This document shows positions 37,574-48,914 of a DNA stretch of 64,000 nucleotides, piece by piece (the stretch's first letter is position 1; every line of letters begins with the position of its first letter). This DNA comes from Axinella damicornis (taxonomy: Eukaryota > Porifera > Demospongiae > Axinellida > Axinellidae). A program made the position numbers and the translations under genes. The notes below the pieces were generated by a model. It was not told the DNA's origin. It saw only the letters and a list, made by a program, of their open reading frames with translations, and made no database searches. Where the stretch lies: the NCBI GenBank assembly GCA_963931865.1, contig OZ007510.1, positions 9,086,993 to 9,150,992 on the forward strand. The letters run 5' to 3'.

Positions 37574-39799
37574 CACACACACACTCCCATGCTCACAGGT
37601 TTCCAACCAGTGCATGGCCCTGGTACGGGACGACTGCTTGGTACCGACATTAGATGCCCTGGAGCTCGGCTACATTCGAGAGTCCACACCGGAGCAGTAT
37701 GTGCCTGATGTGTTCTACAAGGTACGCATGGACAGCAGTGTGAGTCTAGCTTTGTCCTAGCCTCGTTCCCAGGCCGTTTTGGGAAGGAGAAACGGCCTGG
37801 CAACTTACGCCAGTTCAAACTGTTTACTTCCGCTGCCAGAGAGTTGGAAGTCCCAATCAGATTTCAGCTCGCTGTCACATGACAACAGTAAACCGAATTG
37901 CGTCATGCGTTGAACCGTCGTAGTCATGCCCATTCATCACAATAGTTGACCGCTCGATCGCGCTAGTGTAGGTGTTCTGCACGACGACTTTAGTTCGTTC
38001 GTCTTCTGCTGGCCTTCCGTCGCAGAACCTGCGCAAACAGTTGCTTCCACGAGCAGGAAAGGACCGTTCTCAGCCGGTGAAAATATCAGAAGTATCACGT
38101 GGACTTCACTGATTGAATGAGGTATTCAATTGTCGTGACGTTACGTCCGTAAACAGTTTGAACTGGCGTAAGTTGCCAGGCCGTTTCTCCCTCCCAAAAC
38201 GGCCTGGGAACGAGGCTAGCTTTGTCCCAGAGGCGGAGACCAGAACAGTCTGGAATTAGAACTCTAGAACTGGTCATGATAACCTCATGGCATGGCTTTG
38301 ATAGTGGGATCTAGGTTTCGATTATTGTGTGCTATAACTACACGAATGCATGTTTGTTGTGTACTAGACTGTAAGCTTTGTGATGCTGTTTAGTTATCCT
38401 ATAATGTAGCGTTATTGTGCAGCACTGTTGAGTTAACTGTGAATGGTGTCTGAGTGTAGCCTATCTTCCCCCCTCTCCCCTGCAGACGAAGGGCGATTAT
38501 GGCAGCGATGTGACCAAGCTGGCACGCCCACTGCCTCTAGAGTACCTTATCATCGAGCTAACCACAACCACTCCAAAGACACCCAGACCCTTCCTGGTTG
38601 GGGGGAAAGACCCTCCCTTCCCTGTGGAGAACAGGTCAACCGTTGGAGGGCGAATTCAGGTAGGCATCTTTCTGAACTCAACTATTAGACATCTGATGTT
38701 GAATAACCTCCCACGCACACACTCCCCTTCACGCAGGATTTTGATGCCCTGGCAGGATACATTCGCAACCAGCAAGGCTCCCCCTTCCTTGCGTTCATGT
38801 CCGACTTCCACCTCCTCCTCTTCCTCTACACCAATGATACTGCAGGCATCAAGGTATGGTGCCGTAGCGCGCGTTATTAGGCGCAGCTCACTTATAGATG
38901 CAGATTCACTGTTAGGCACAGGTTCAACTCTCATTCCGGGTACTCGCTGTTAAGCGCTGCAGTCTTCTCTGCCATTTCCGATCCTATGGTGTGGAAAAAA
39001 ACCTATAATTCGAATTGAAGCGCACTTCCTATTTGAGGAATGTCGTTTATTTTGTTATTATTTTGCTTATAGGCTTCCTGTGGAGTTATAGGCACATGCG
39101 CCTAATAACGTGCGACTACAGTACTGTACATGTAGGCTTGTGTCCCAAATTTTTGTCTTGGAGGAAACTCAGGGAGGATTTTGCACGTGATTAAGTACCA
39201 CTGTGATGTCACTGGATGGAGGCTTTGGTAGATCCTGGATGCTGAGTTGTCTCGGTCTTGCATGAGCATTCCGTAGTGTGGTGTCTTTACCTTAATGTCC
39301 AACTGACATCACATCGTGACGCTGTTATCACGTGCAACCTTCGCTATGAGTGGGACAGAAAGCCCTTAACTACACAAGAGTCAAGGATGTGTTGTTGAGA
39401 ACCCCAAAGTAGAAAGTAGTAACTGCATTTTGTCAAAAGTGGGTCCATGACAGCCATCTCTCTTCTGACAGCCATGCCTCCAGGAGTTGTGTCGGGCCAT
39501 TCGGCAACAGGACAAGAGGATGGCTGACCAGTGGAGACGCCAGGACAGCTGGGCCAACATACAGCAGCTCATCTATGCATCTGGTAGGTATCAACCTCAC
39601 AATGAGCCATACAGCCAACAACACAATCTGAACGTCTTCCCCCCTCTCAGCTCCCTCCCCTACGGCAACCCTCCCTGATGGCCCACGCTTCCCCCGGTCA
39701 GCTGCTGCCAGCAGCGGCTCCTGGTCCTGCAAACATTGTACCTTCATAAACTCTCCCGACTTAAGCGAGTGTGGTATGTGCCACCTCCCACGGACATAG
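33692..39799 (+). CDS. NPLOC4: NPL4, ubiquitin-recognition cofactor of p97/VCP
   Basis: With UFD1 it feeds K48-ubiquitinated substrates to the p97 ATPase (ERAD, chromatin extraction). Exons: 33692-33703, 33844-33924, 34981-35099, 35307-35456, 35681-35824, 36040-36163, 36459-36641, 36728-36814, 36997-37062, 37170-37334, 37599-37721, 38486-38659, 38737-38853, 39472-39583, 39651-39799; phases agree. Domains: ubiquitin-like UBX-L at the N-terminus ([20 protein letters not shown]), zf-NPL4 ([20 protein letters not shown], then [20 protein letters not shown]), MPN-like domain ([42 protein letters not shown]), C-terminal domain ([29 protein letters not shown]) and an NZF finger at the very end ([20 protein letters not shown]), typical of animal NPL4. 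About 545 residues, slightly under the human 608; the shortfall is mostly in the linker after UBX-L, here Gly/Asp-rich. Confidence 0.97.
33952..33991. mobile_element. TAGCC-family mini hairpin, NPLOC4 intron 2
   Basis: TAGCCTCATTCCCAGGCC / GGCCTGGGAACGAGGATA around TGT. The flanks share TCTAG and GTGA. Confidence 0.7.
34020..34265. mobile_element. MITE with GGGGGTGACACTCCC termini, NPLOC4 intron 2
   Basis: Inverted ends: TCAATGAAGGGGGTGACACT on the left and GGGAGTGTCACCCCCTTGAA on the right, with GTAGTCAGAGTTGCGACC mirrored by GCAGCTCTGACTATGACTAC. Related sequences lie at about 10847-10965, 48380-48520 and 51868-52127. Confidence 0.75.
37470..37598. repeat. (CA)n microsatellite abutting an NPLOC4 acceptor
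   Basis: About 45 CA units; the acceptor at 37598 follows within 25 bp. Confidence 0.93.
37758..38217. mobile_element. TAGCC-family long hairpin element, 460 bp, NPLOC4 intron
   Basis: Long inverted arms of about 70 bp: TAGCCTCGTTCCCAGGCC, then AACGGCCTGG and AACTTACGCCAGTTCAAACT, all mirrored at the right end. Perfect 10-bp target duplication AGCTTTGTCC (37748-37757 and 38218-38227). The largest intact member here, with an AT/CG-mixed unique centre and no ORF. Confidence 0.88.
38860..39118. mobile_element. Palindromic element ending in GCGCGTTATTAGGCGC, NPLOC4 intron
   Basis: CGTAGCGCGCGTTATTAGGC is mirrored by GCGCCTAATAACGTGCGACT; the interior has matching TATAGGCAC-type segments. A short related stretch (GCGCATTATTAAGCGC) lies at about 23897. 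Confidence 0.6.
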
Positions 39800-40397
39800 T
39801 AGCCTCAACAAAAACACATAATACTATAGTGTTCATTGTCACAATCATATTAATCATCCATTGTTGGTTTCGTGCATGCAGCCCCTTGTATGGTCTCACC
39901 CCTTGGTAGCCTCAAAGGCTAATAGCCCCTTGGGAACTACATTTACGCCTTCTACAGTTTTTTGCATCCTGCAAGCAATCAAAAACTGGATGTGTAGGCC
40001 TGGGAATGAGGCTACTGGGAACAAGACTAGCCTGCCCTTGGTTACATTTCCACGTAATCCCAGAGCCAAAGATTGTACGTATAATTATACTTGTGAATGG
40101 CAGTGACTTGGGACGGCTGTCTCACCCAAGAGTTATGAAAGTACATAGTCGTAATTATACAGACACAAAGAATGACTGTATACTGTACATTCACTTCAAT
40201 GTAGTGAACTATGCTTGGTCATACATACACATGTATCTACTTTGTGAATTCAGGCAGTATGAGGAAATAAGCTTTGCCACTCAGGCTCTCCCCAGTAACA
40301 GAAGAGCAAGAGATATTATGGTCTTCTGAATATAAGAACAGCATGACTATAATTATAAAACTATGACCAATACGCTACGCATCAGTCTGCACGTGGT
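39800..40397. other. Convergent NPLOC4-LENG8 3' region
   Basis: No coding signal. It holds a decayed hairpin-family remnant at about 39930-40032 (CTACAGTTTTTTGCATCCTG, then GCCTGGGAATGAGGCTA and GGGAACAAGACTA). Confidence 0.5.
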
Positions 40398-43300
40398 TCA
40401 AGAAGACAGCTTGGTGCCGGTCAGCTTGCAGTCCACTATGGTTGACCCCCTGTCCACTACTGCTCCTGCCTCTTCCAGAAAGCTGACACACTCCTCGTCA
40501 CTAGCAAATCCCAGCTCTGTACTGATGAAGGACACAGGCAGTGTGGGACGAAACCTAGATGGGCCCAGGTGGAAGGAAGGAGGGGATTATACCACACACA
40601 TTGGACACGCAAACACTAAGCTGTATACTGGTACATCAGTACTGCCACAGCTATCACCTTGCTATGCAGTACACTGCCACATTCAAACCCTGCAGCAGTA
40701 CACTGCCACATTCAAACCCTGTAAGCTGCACCACAGCTGTCTATACGTCAGTACTGCTACAGCTATCACCTTGCGATGGACACACGCAACCGCTAAGCTG
40801 CATCACGCAGCAGTACATCAGCATTGCTACAGCTGTATATTACCTCAACATGCTACAACCCACAGCTAAGCTAAAGACAGTAAGCTAGCAACGTATGTAC
40901 TCCGCAACGTCGAGTGAGTGCAGGGAGGGATAGTGAGGATGAAGAAAGGTGGGTAGAGGCCGCAGTAGAACTTCAGTGAGCACACGGAGGCAGGGAAATG
41001 GTAACTTCAGAAATGTCCTTGCAACATGGTTACGTAAATGTCCACGACTACTACCATATCTTGATTTTCTTCTCAAGCATAACAAGAGCATACCAGAGGG
41101 CGTGTGGGTATACCATTGACCACTTTACCCCAGCTTGGGAGGAGGAGGAGGAGACCGGTCAGACTGACGATTGAGGAGTGAGAGAGGCCAGGTGGGTGCC
41201 TCTCAAGGTGGGGGAGGGAGCTGCAGCAACATGGAGACGACTGCAGCAAGGTGCTGGGGAAAGAACTGTAGAAGACTGAGATACAAAGTGTAGGCTTGGT
41301 AATGCAAGAACAGCACAAACACCTCACTGCCATTGGTGTGGAGTGAGTGAGGAGACGACTTGAGAAGCAGTGCACCTTTATGGCGGAGGAGGATAGTGGA
41401 AGGTGCCTCTTCTGGCGGGAAAAGGATAGTGGAAGATGCTTCTTCTGGTCGGACGACAGTGGAAAATGCCTCTTCTGGCGGAACGACAGTGGAATTAAGC
41501 TGGTGGAACGACAGTGGAAGGTCGCAGCAACTTGGGGTTCTCACCAGATATCGAGCACAGAAGCTACGAACAATACTGTCCACTTCCAGGTACGGTTCAC
41601 GGTTCTCTCTGCATCGTTTATTCTTGTTCCAATGTCACTGTGTCTGCTTTCTCCGGGTGAGGTGATCCACCCCTTCCCTTCTGCTTGCTACATACCTACC
41701 CAACCCACTACTACACCATTATCATGCAACGTACGCTTTCGCCATAGCCTTCAGTGCAGCTACACGTTCCCGCTCTACAAACATATCCAATAGGTATGCT
41801 CCCGCATTGGGAGTGGTCTGATAGAGAAGGAAGAAGTTGTGGTAGTTCCGGAGAGCCCACGCTGATCTCACTTTGAGGGCATGAGTCACACAGGGTGCGT
41901 GGCGAAGTTCATGGGTCAGCTCACACAACACTGTAGACAATTCTGGTGTGTGTGTGTGTGTGTGTGTGTTGTGGTATGGTATGTGTGTGTGGTGAGTGTC
42001 AGCGTAAATCGTGTCTGAACATACAGAAGAGTGTATCAGCTGTCACATGACCTGTAGCCATGCCTACCTGCAGTGTTGTTAGTAAGGATGAAGTAGAGTA
42101 TCCTGTAAGCCAAGAATTCAGCATGGTTACCATGACAACCCTCTGCGTAAAGAGCCTTGAGTTGCGTCTGGCACTGGTTGAACTCACCACGATCTCCCTA
42201 GAGAACATGGCAAGAGGAGGATGGGGGGGGGGGGGGGGGGGGGGGGGGAGAGAGTTAGGGGAGGAGGTGGAAGAATATCAATGGGGGCAGGTAGGAGTGA
42301 GAGTGGAAGGGGATATAGCAAGCTGTTAAACAGCACTGAAGTAGGGCAAAGGAACTCAGTATGTCACATGCCCACATGCTCAGCTCACATTTTCCAGAGC
42401 CACTCTGCCGTGCGTTTCGTAGACTCGTACAGTAAATTCATTTCGGACTCCCTGGACCTGATGTGCAAACATTTCATGTAATGTTACTCCTCAACAGAAA
42501 CGTGTATATTCACTTGTAGCTTTACATTCTCTTCCTTCCCCTCCAACTCACAGTGAGGTCCTGCCGGATAGACTTGAGCTGTTCACAGGCATAGTGGTAG
42601 TCCTGGTTGGCCTCCCACTTTGCCCACATGTGGTCCAACGACAGCCGCAACACGCGCTCTGGACGCACTGTGCTAGGGTCAGGAGCCTGGGAAAGGGAGG
42701 AGGGGAGTGAGGGTTGAGGAGGGGAGTGAGGGTTGAGGAGGGGAGTGAGGGTTGAGGAGGAGAGTAAGGGTTGAGGAGGAGAGTGAGGGTTGAGGAGAGA
42801 GTGAGGGTTGAGGAGGAAAGTGATGGTAGACGAGGAGTGAGGGAGGAAGGACCAGGGAGGTGTAGAATGAGGAAAGGGAGAGAAATGTATGGACTACAGC
42901 TGCATGCTGACATACGGATGTGAGTCTGAGGTACTGTTTCTCAAGCGCCTGTGAGGTCCCCTCCACAGCACATCCCTGCCACCCAACTTCCCCGTCCTCT
43001 CCGATGTTGACGGTGTTCTGCAGGGATAATTGTACTGTGGGTAAGTGTCTGCAAATCACTTCTACAGTGGGTAAGGCCTTGCAATCAAGCACAAATCAGG
43101 TAAGGACCTGCAATCAAGTGCGAATCACTAAACTAAGGCTGTACAACCATTGCACAGTGAGCAAGCACAAATCGGCCCTTGTAATTGAGCACAAATCACT
43201 ACACTACAGGTAAGGCCTTCAATCAAGTCCATTACTTCAACTGACCACAGGTCTGATGAGGTCATTGATCGAGAGCTTCTTTTTGATGGTGCGGTTGCCC

Positions 43301-46300
43301 TCGGTGCCGCGGAAGAACCGGTGGGCTCGCTGATCAATCTTCTGTTGGTCCTCAGGTGTCACTACAAAGTCCTGGCTTGGCTCAGTGTCAATGAAGTACC
43401 TGTACAGCGGAAAGTCACACATGTACACTTTGCACACATGCACACCGTCACACATGCACACTGTCACACATGCACACTGTCACATACACACACACATACT
43501 GTCACACACATACACTGTCACACACATACACTGTCACACGTACACTGTCACACGTACACTGTCACACGTGTGCTAGCTGTCACACACGCACGCTGTCACA
43601 CGTACACTGTCACACGTGTGCTAGCTGTCACACACACACGCTGCCACACATGCACACTGTCATGCATGCACCTACCACACATGCACACACACACACACAC
43701 ACGCTGTCACACATGCACACTATCACACCTGTACACTATACAGATGTATGCTGTCACACATGTACACTTAGTACACTATGTGCATAACTCAGTATCCTTT
43801 TGGGGTCAGCTCAGTATAACACCAGATGCAATAGTGGCTCACTTGTTCTTGCCTCTCTTTCTCTTCCGTTTCCTCTTCCCCCGTCCCCCTTCCACCCCCC
43901 GCCCGCGTTCCATTCCCCCACCTCCTCTCCTGCCGGCAGGGGACGACTGGTGAGGCAGTGGAGGAGGTATCCACCTTGATTCAGTCGGGGAGGGTGTGTC
44001 CCAACGAGAGGAAGACTTCTGACCCCCTGCTCCCCCATCGCTGCACGAGTGGAGGGAAATGAGTAACACTGCAACCACACAAGATTGTGGGCTGAAATGT
44101 CAAACGTAAATAGCCTCGTTCCTAGGCAGTCTTCCACTCTGATTTTAGCTACATATAATTAATAATTATGTGCCCTCTGAACTGTCCATCCGAGTTCAAA
44201 GGTCACATATGCAGCTAAAAGTGGAGCAGAAGACAGCCTGGGAACGAGGCTAAACTATAAACATGTTGCCGATGGATACCACTGGTAGAGACACAGGATG
44301 GGGTTCACCAGTATCAAGTACTGGACAGTGGACTAGTCTCGGTCCCAGACCCAAACCAACCCCAGTGTGGATCACTTCCAGTATCTCTCTCCCCGTGCGT
44401 GATACTGGAAGTGATCCACGCTGGGGTTGGTTAGGGTCTGGGGCCGAGACAGTTGCAATCCCCAATACAAACAAGATAAGAATTCTGTGCTACGAGGAGG
44501 CTTTGCATTCTCATAGCAGGTGGATGTGTGTGGCCAACAAAGGTACATGCACTGTACGTGTGCTCACAGGGGGAGGGGGTACGAGTCCCAGTCGATGCTC
44601 CACTGCCTGTTCTGTTTGAAGATCTCCAGCAACTCCCCTTGAAGGAAGTGATGGATGCGGTCCCTCTCGTTGTCCGTCGAGCATGCATCAAATGCACGGG
44701 AAATGTACGACCTGCAAGACAGACCCAATCCAAAAATTGATGTCATAAAATCTGCCATGCAGTGCAGAGACAGGACCTTAGAGCTCATCAGGAATGCACA
44801 GTCAAAGTGTGACAGAGGCCTGGTTACCACGGTAGACATTTTTTTTATGATGTCATGGCAAAGTGAGTAAACGATATATATTTGCAATCATTGTCAACAA
44901 ACATACTCGCGTAGCACACCTGAGTTGGGGGGGCCACTGTTGGGAGGCATCATCCAGAGCTACCCTGTAACACCAGAGACACAAGATATTCAAATCCCAA
45001 CCCATTCCAAAACCTCTCAACCTCATTTACACATCACTCAACACATTGCTATCAAACCAAAGGAGGTGGCCAGGGAATGTGAGAAACCCAAATTAGGGCT
45101 ATGATGACAGGGACTAGGCCTCACTTCAGTCCTGTACAGCAACACTTCAGCTCACGTTTGCTCTTGATTTGGGGGGAGAGGCGAGAGAGGTGGGGTTCTG
45201 TCCTCCTCTTCCTCCTCTCGTCTGTGGTGTGGTGGCGGCTGTTGCTCCCTGGGGGCCTGGCCAGGAGGAGGTACGGCAGCATAGCAGTGGCGGTTGGCGG
45301 AGGGGGGTGTTGTGGAGGGCTGGCCTGTGGAGTAGGGTGTGCAAGTGATTGTGCAGTGCCAGAAAATCTTCCTCTAGCTCTAGGCAGATACGTACTAACC
45401 CCCTCCCTCTCACCCCGCTGTTCTGCATGTGGCTCCCAACGTGACATCCTCTTCCTCTTCCTCCCTCGAGCCGCAGGACTGGTGTCATAGGGCAGGCCGT
45501 CACGGTCCACAGGTGCATCAGAGGGGGGCGGGGTACGGGGAGTGGGCAACAGGGCCCTCTCACCCTTCCCACCCCTGTGCCTCCGTGAGTCACGCTCCCG
45601 CTGGTGAGACCGCGAATGTCCGTAGTCTCCTCTTTGCGACTGTGAGTTCTTGTCTGTCTTTGGAGTACCGTACCCTACATTGGACGACTGGTACTCCGTA
45701 CCTAACAGGTGGGGTCAAGTGAATAAGTTCTTGCAAAAACATATCATTGAGAAGACATGTTAGAACACTTGAAACCGTCAGAGCTAGTTTGATTCCCAGA
45801 GCCTTTTCAGGTAGTTAATGGCAGAGGGGGGCAAGGAAAGAGAGGGGGGAAGGGTCTGGTGGATAACTCAATGGATCCAGGGCTGCATTCCTGCTGTCCA
45901 TGGTGATGATGGAAAGAATGGCATGCTGATCGACCAGAATTACTTTATCATTACTGCTGTTACAACTATATACGACTGAAACAACCGCAGGCTGCAGCCT
46001 GGGAATGAGGCTACAGTGAAGGGGGGGAAACAACCGCAGGCTGCAGCCTGGGAATGAGGCTACAGTGAAGGGGGGGAAACAACCGCAGGCCGCAGCCTGG
46101 GAATGAGGCTACAGTGAAGGGGGGGAGTAGTTGGTTCCTCACCTGTTTCCCTGTTGTTCCGCTGATAGCTGTTATCCTGCTCTCCACGTCCTCTCCCTCC
46201 CTCGCCACTGCCACCTTGCTGTACCCGTGGCTGCCCGGCCCAGGCCTCCACTCCAGGTTTCTGCCACTGATGGGAGCCACCGGCCTGCCAGCCTTCTCCC

Positions 46301-48914
46301 CCCCACTGCGACCACTGGCCACCCCAGGGGTAGTGGTAACTAGGGTCACTCCCAAACTGCTGAGACTGCTGTTGTTGTGTTTGAGCAGTTTGCTGGGTGG
46401 CAGGGCTCTGGGGAGTACCGTACTGCCACAACATCCCTTGCGCTCCCTGCCAAGCCTGGTGGTATCTCTCCCAGGATGGGGAGCTCTGCTGCGATGCCTG
46501 CCAGCCACCAGCAACGTCCTGTTGTCCCTGCCAGTTAGCACCGCCCTGTTGCTGAGACGCCTGCCAAGCAGAACCATCTTGTTGCTACACGGGATGAACA
46601 GATAGCACATGTATAGCTGTATTCCAATTAATGCACACCATAAAGACTATGCCCATCCAACACTTCCCCAATTATTTCACACAACATAACTGAAAAAATT
46701 TCGCTAACAAAATTTGTGCCACACCACCACCACACACACACACACACACACTTGTGCAAATACATACACACATTACACACACACACACACTTGCTGCTGG
46801 GAGCCTTGATCCCCGTGCTGCCAGCTGGTGGCTTGCTGTGGCTGCGACGCAGTAGCCTGCTGTCCCTGCCAGCTGGTGGCTTGCTGTGGCTGCGACGCAG
46901 TAGCCTGCTGTCCCTGCCAGCTGGTGGCTTGCTGTGGCGGTGACAGAGTAGCCTGCTGTCCCTGCCAGCTGGTGGCTTGCTGTGGCTGCGACGCAGTAGC
47001 CTGCTGTCCCTGCCAGCTGGTGGCTTGCTGTGGCTGCGACGCAGTAGCCTGCTGTCCCTGCCAGCTGGTGGCTTGCTGTGGCTGCGACGCAGTAGCCTGC
47101 TGTCCCTGCCAGCTGGTGGCTTGCTGTGGCTGCGACGCAGTAGCCTGCTGTCCCTGCCAGCTGGTGGCTTGCTGTGGCTGTGACGGAGTAACCTTCTGTC
47201 CCTGCCAGCTGGTAGATTGCTGTGGCGGTGACACAGTAGCCTGCTGTCCCTGCCAGCTGGTAGATTGCTGTGGCTGTGACGCAGCAGCTTGCTGTCCCTG
47301 CCAGCTGGTATCTTGCTGTGCAGTAGCTTGCTGTCCCTGCCAGCTGGTAGATTGCTGTGGCAGTGACGCAGTAGCCTGCTGTCCCTGCCAGCTGGTATCT
47401 TGCTGTGCAGTAGCTTGCTGTCCTTGCCAGCTGGTAGCTTGCTGTGGCAGTGACGCAGTAGCCTGCTGTCCCTGCCAGCTGGTATCTTGCTGTGCAGTAG
47501 CCTGCTGTCCCTGCCAGCTGGTATCTTGCTGTGCAGTCGCTTGCTGTCCCTGCCAGCTGGCATCTTGCTGTGCAGTAGCTTGCTGTCCCTGCCAGCTGGT
47601 ATCTTGCTGTGCAGTAGCCTGCTGTCCCTGCCAGCTGGTATCTTGCTGTGCAGTAGCTTGCTGTCCCTGCCAGCTGGTATCTTGCTGTGCAGTAGCCTGC
47701 TGTCCCTGCCAGCTGGTATCTTGCTGTGCAGTAGCTTGCTGTCCCTGCCAGCCGGTAGCTTGATGTGGCAGTGACGCAGTAGCTTGCTGTCCCTGCCAGC
47801 TGGTAGCTTGCTGTGGCTGTGACGCAGTAGCCTGCTGTCCCTGCCAACTAGTTTGCTGCCCTGCCCACTGCAACGCAGTAGCCTGCTGCCACTGCAACAT
47901 GTTCTCCTCAGTGGGAGTCTGGCCACCATCGGAAGGTGTTCTTGAGTATCTCTGTGTGTCCGTTTCCTGCTCCGAGTGCCCACTTCCTCCCTCTCCTCCT
48001 CCATCACTTTTCAGACCTTCAGTTCTGCTCTCACTCGATTCTGGAGGCTGCAGTCACATACATGTACAGAGGGTTACATGCACCTGGTCTATACTAAAAC
48101 TCCACTTCAAGCACATTTTTTTCATGAAATTGCAAGATGAAAGTGTGTGCACAGAACTGCCAGGATATACATCTTGGGTAGCTAAAGCATGATCCCGGAC
48201 TTAGGCACAAGTTAGAAATTAGTACACGTATTTTCCGGAAATGACCTGTCCGTTCCGGAAATTAGGTATGTCTACTCGTGATAGAGTTTTCTTGCCAATA
48301 CCATATCTACCCCAGAGTAGTTTTTAAATGTTAATGCCATTGGCTAATAGTATCACCACGTACATAACCACACCCAGATTGTGTCATTCTGCACTATGAC
48401 CTGACCATTGACCGTATTCTTTGACAGTTGACGGCACTGTTTTAGCGGCTTTGACCATTGACCGATTGCGGTCGTAGCCACCGTGACTGTACAGTCAATG
48501 GGAGTGACCTCTCCCAGTGCAAATTAAAACCAATCAGACGTAAGCTTTGAAAACTACTCCAGGTCAGCACACCTGGTGTAGCCTGGTTTCATCAGTGGTT
48601 CCAGGTGGAGGTGGCTCGGTGGGAGGAGGAGGAGGGGGAGGAATCTGAGGAGGGGTCGGAGGAAGAGGTGGTTGCTGTTCAGTGCCAGTAGGCAGAGGTG
48701 GGGGTGGAGGAGGCTGCTGCTGATACTGATAGTAGTACTGTTGGTAGTTGGGATCATACTGTTGTGGGTAGTAGCTGTAGGCGCTGTAAGGAGTCGGGTA
48801 ACCCGGAGGCGGGGGCACGTAACCCGCACTATACCTGATGAAAGGCAAGGGTCGACATAATGCGACACACACATACCACTTTGACACCGGCACAACTTAC
48901 TGATTCTGATACAT
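40398..48914 (-). CDS. LENG8: LENG8-like SAC3/GANP-domain protein with an expanded WQGQQ repeat region
   Basis: LENG8 belongs to the SAC3/GANP/THP3 family linked to mRNA processing and export. Exons: 48914-48901, 48834-48573, 48047-46791, 46584-46143, 45701-45414, 45324-45156, 44964-44920, 44711-44568, 44040-43843, 43399-43246, 43017-42916, 42686-42552, 42457-42389, 42197-42068, 41942-41735, 40554-40398. About 1257 residues against about 800 in human; the excess is a repeat block. The N-terminus is Tyr/Pro/Gln-rich ([20 protein letters not shown], then poly-Pro). The 1.26-kb exon 3 holds 24 WQGQ units, followed by Trp/Gln/Gly-rich sequence and [13 protein letters not shown], a probable NLS. 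LENG8 signatures: [100 protein letters not shown], then the SAC3 helices ([29 protein letters not shown]) and [12 protein letters not shown]. Introns carry CA/CACACATG arrays. Confidence 0.93.
43440..43760. repeat. CACACATGCACACTGT minisatellite, LENG8 intron
   Basis: Units of 16-30 bp based on CACACATGCACACTGT and CACACGTACACTGT, including a repeated CGTGTGCTAGCTGTCACACA block. Confidence 0.85.
44111..44252. mobile_element. TAGCC-family hairpin element, LENG8 intron
   Basis: TAGCCTCGTTCCTAGGC / GCCTGGGAACGAGGCTA with imperfect inner arms GTCTTCCACT / AGTGGAGCAGAAGAC and TTTTAGCTACAT / GCAGCTAAAA. Confidence 0.75.
44334..44450. mobile_element. TAGTC-type hairpin element, LENG8 intron
   Basis: TAGTCTCGGTCCCAGACCC / GGGTCTGGGGCCGAGAC with a long inner palindrome containing GTGGATCACTTCCAGTATC and its inverse. 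Shares its inner arm with the 51751 copy. Confidence 0.75.
45985..46130. repeat. 49-bp direct repeat, three copies, LENG8 intron
   Basis: Three copies of AACAACCGCAGGCTGCAGCC plus TGGGAATGAGGCTACAGTGAAGG and a G run. Each contains the GGGAATGAGGCTA end of the TAGCC family, so a one-sided element end has been tandemly amplified. Confidence 0.85.
46827..47860 (-). repeat. Coding minisatellite in LENG8 exon 3 (24 WQGQ units)
   Basis: Two interleaved unit lengths: 39 nt encoding [13 protein letters not shown] and 48 nt encoding [16 protein letters not shown], with small variants. The 48-nt units cluster at the C-terminal side and 39-nt units in the middle, with alternation where they meet, as expected from unequal exchange. 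All three sense frames and one antisense frame are open over most of the block because no unit contains a stop; only the WQGQQ frame joins the flanking exons. Confidence 0.93.

Noticed and set aside
42221..42248. Long homopolymer G/C runs (also about 4427, 6952, 13865, 19038, 20346, 34757, 55138, 56458) as meaningful elements
   Set aside because: Lengths of homopolymers are unreliable in sequencing and assembly; no more than possible G-quadruplex or artefact can be said.
46828..47763. Plus-strand 311-residue ORF of Cys-rich [17 protein letters not shown] repeats
   Set aside because: Antisense shadow of the LENG8 coding minisatellite; no start context, no splice continuity, and composition dictated by the sense repeat.
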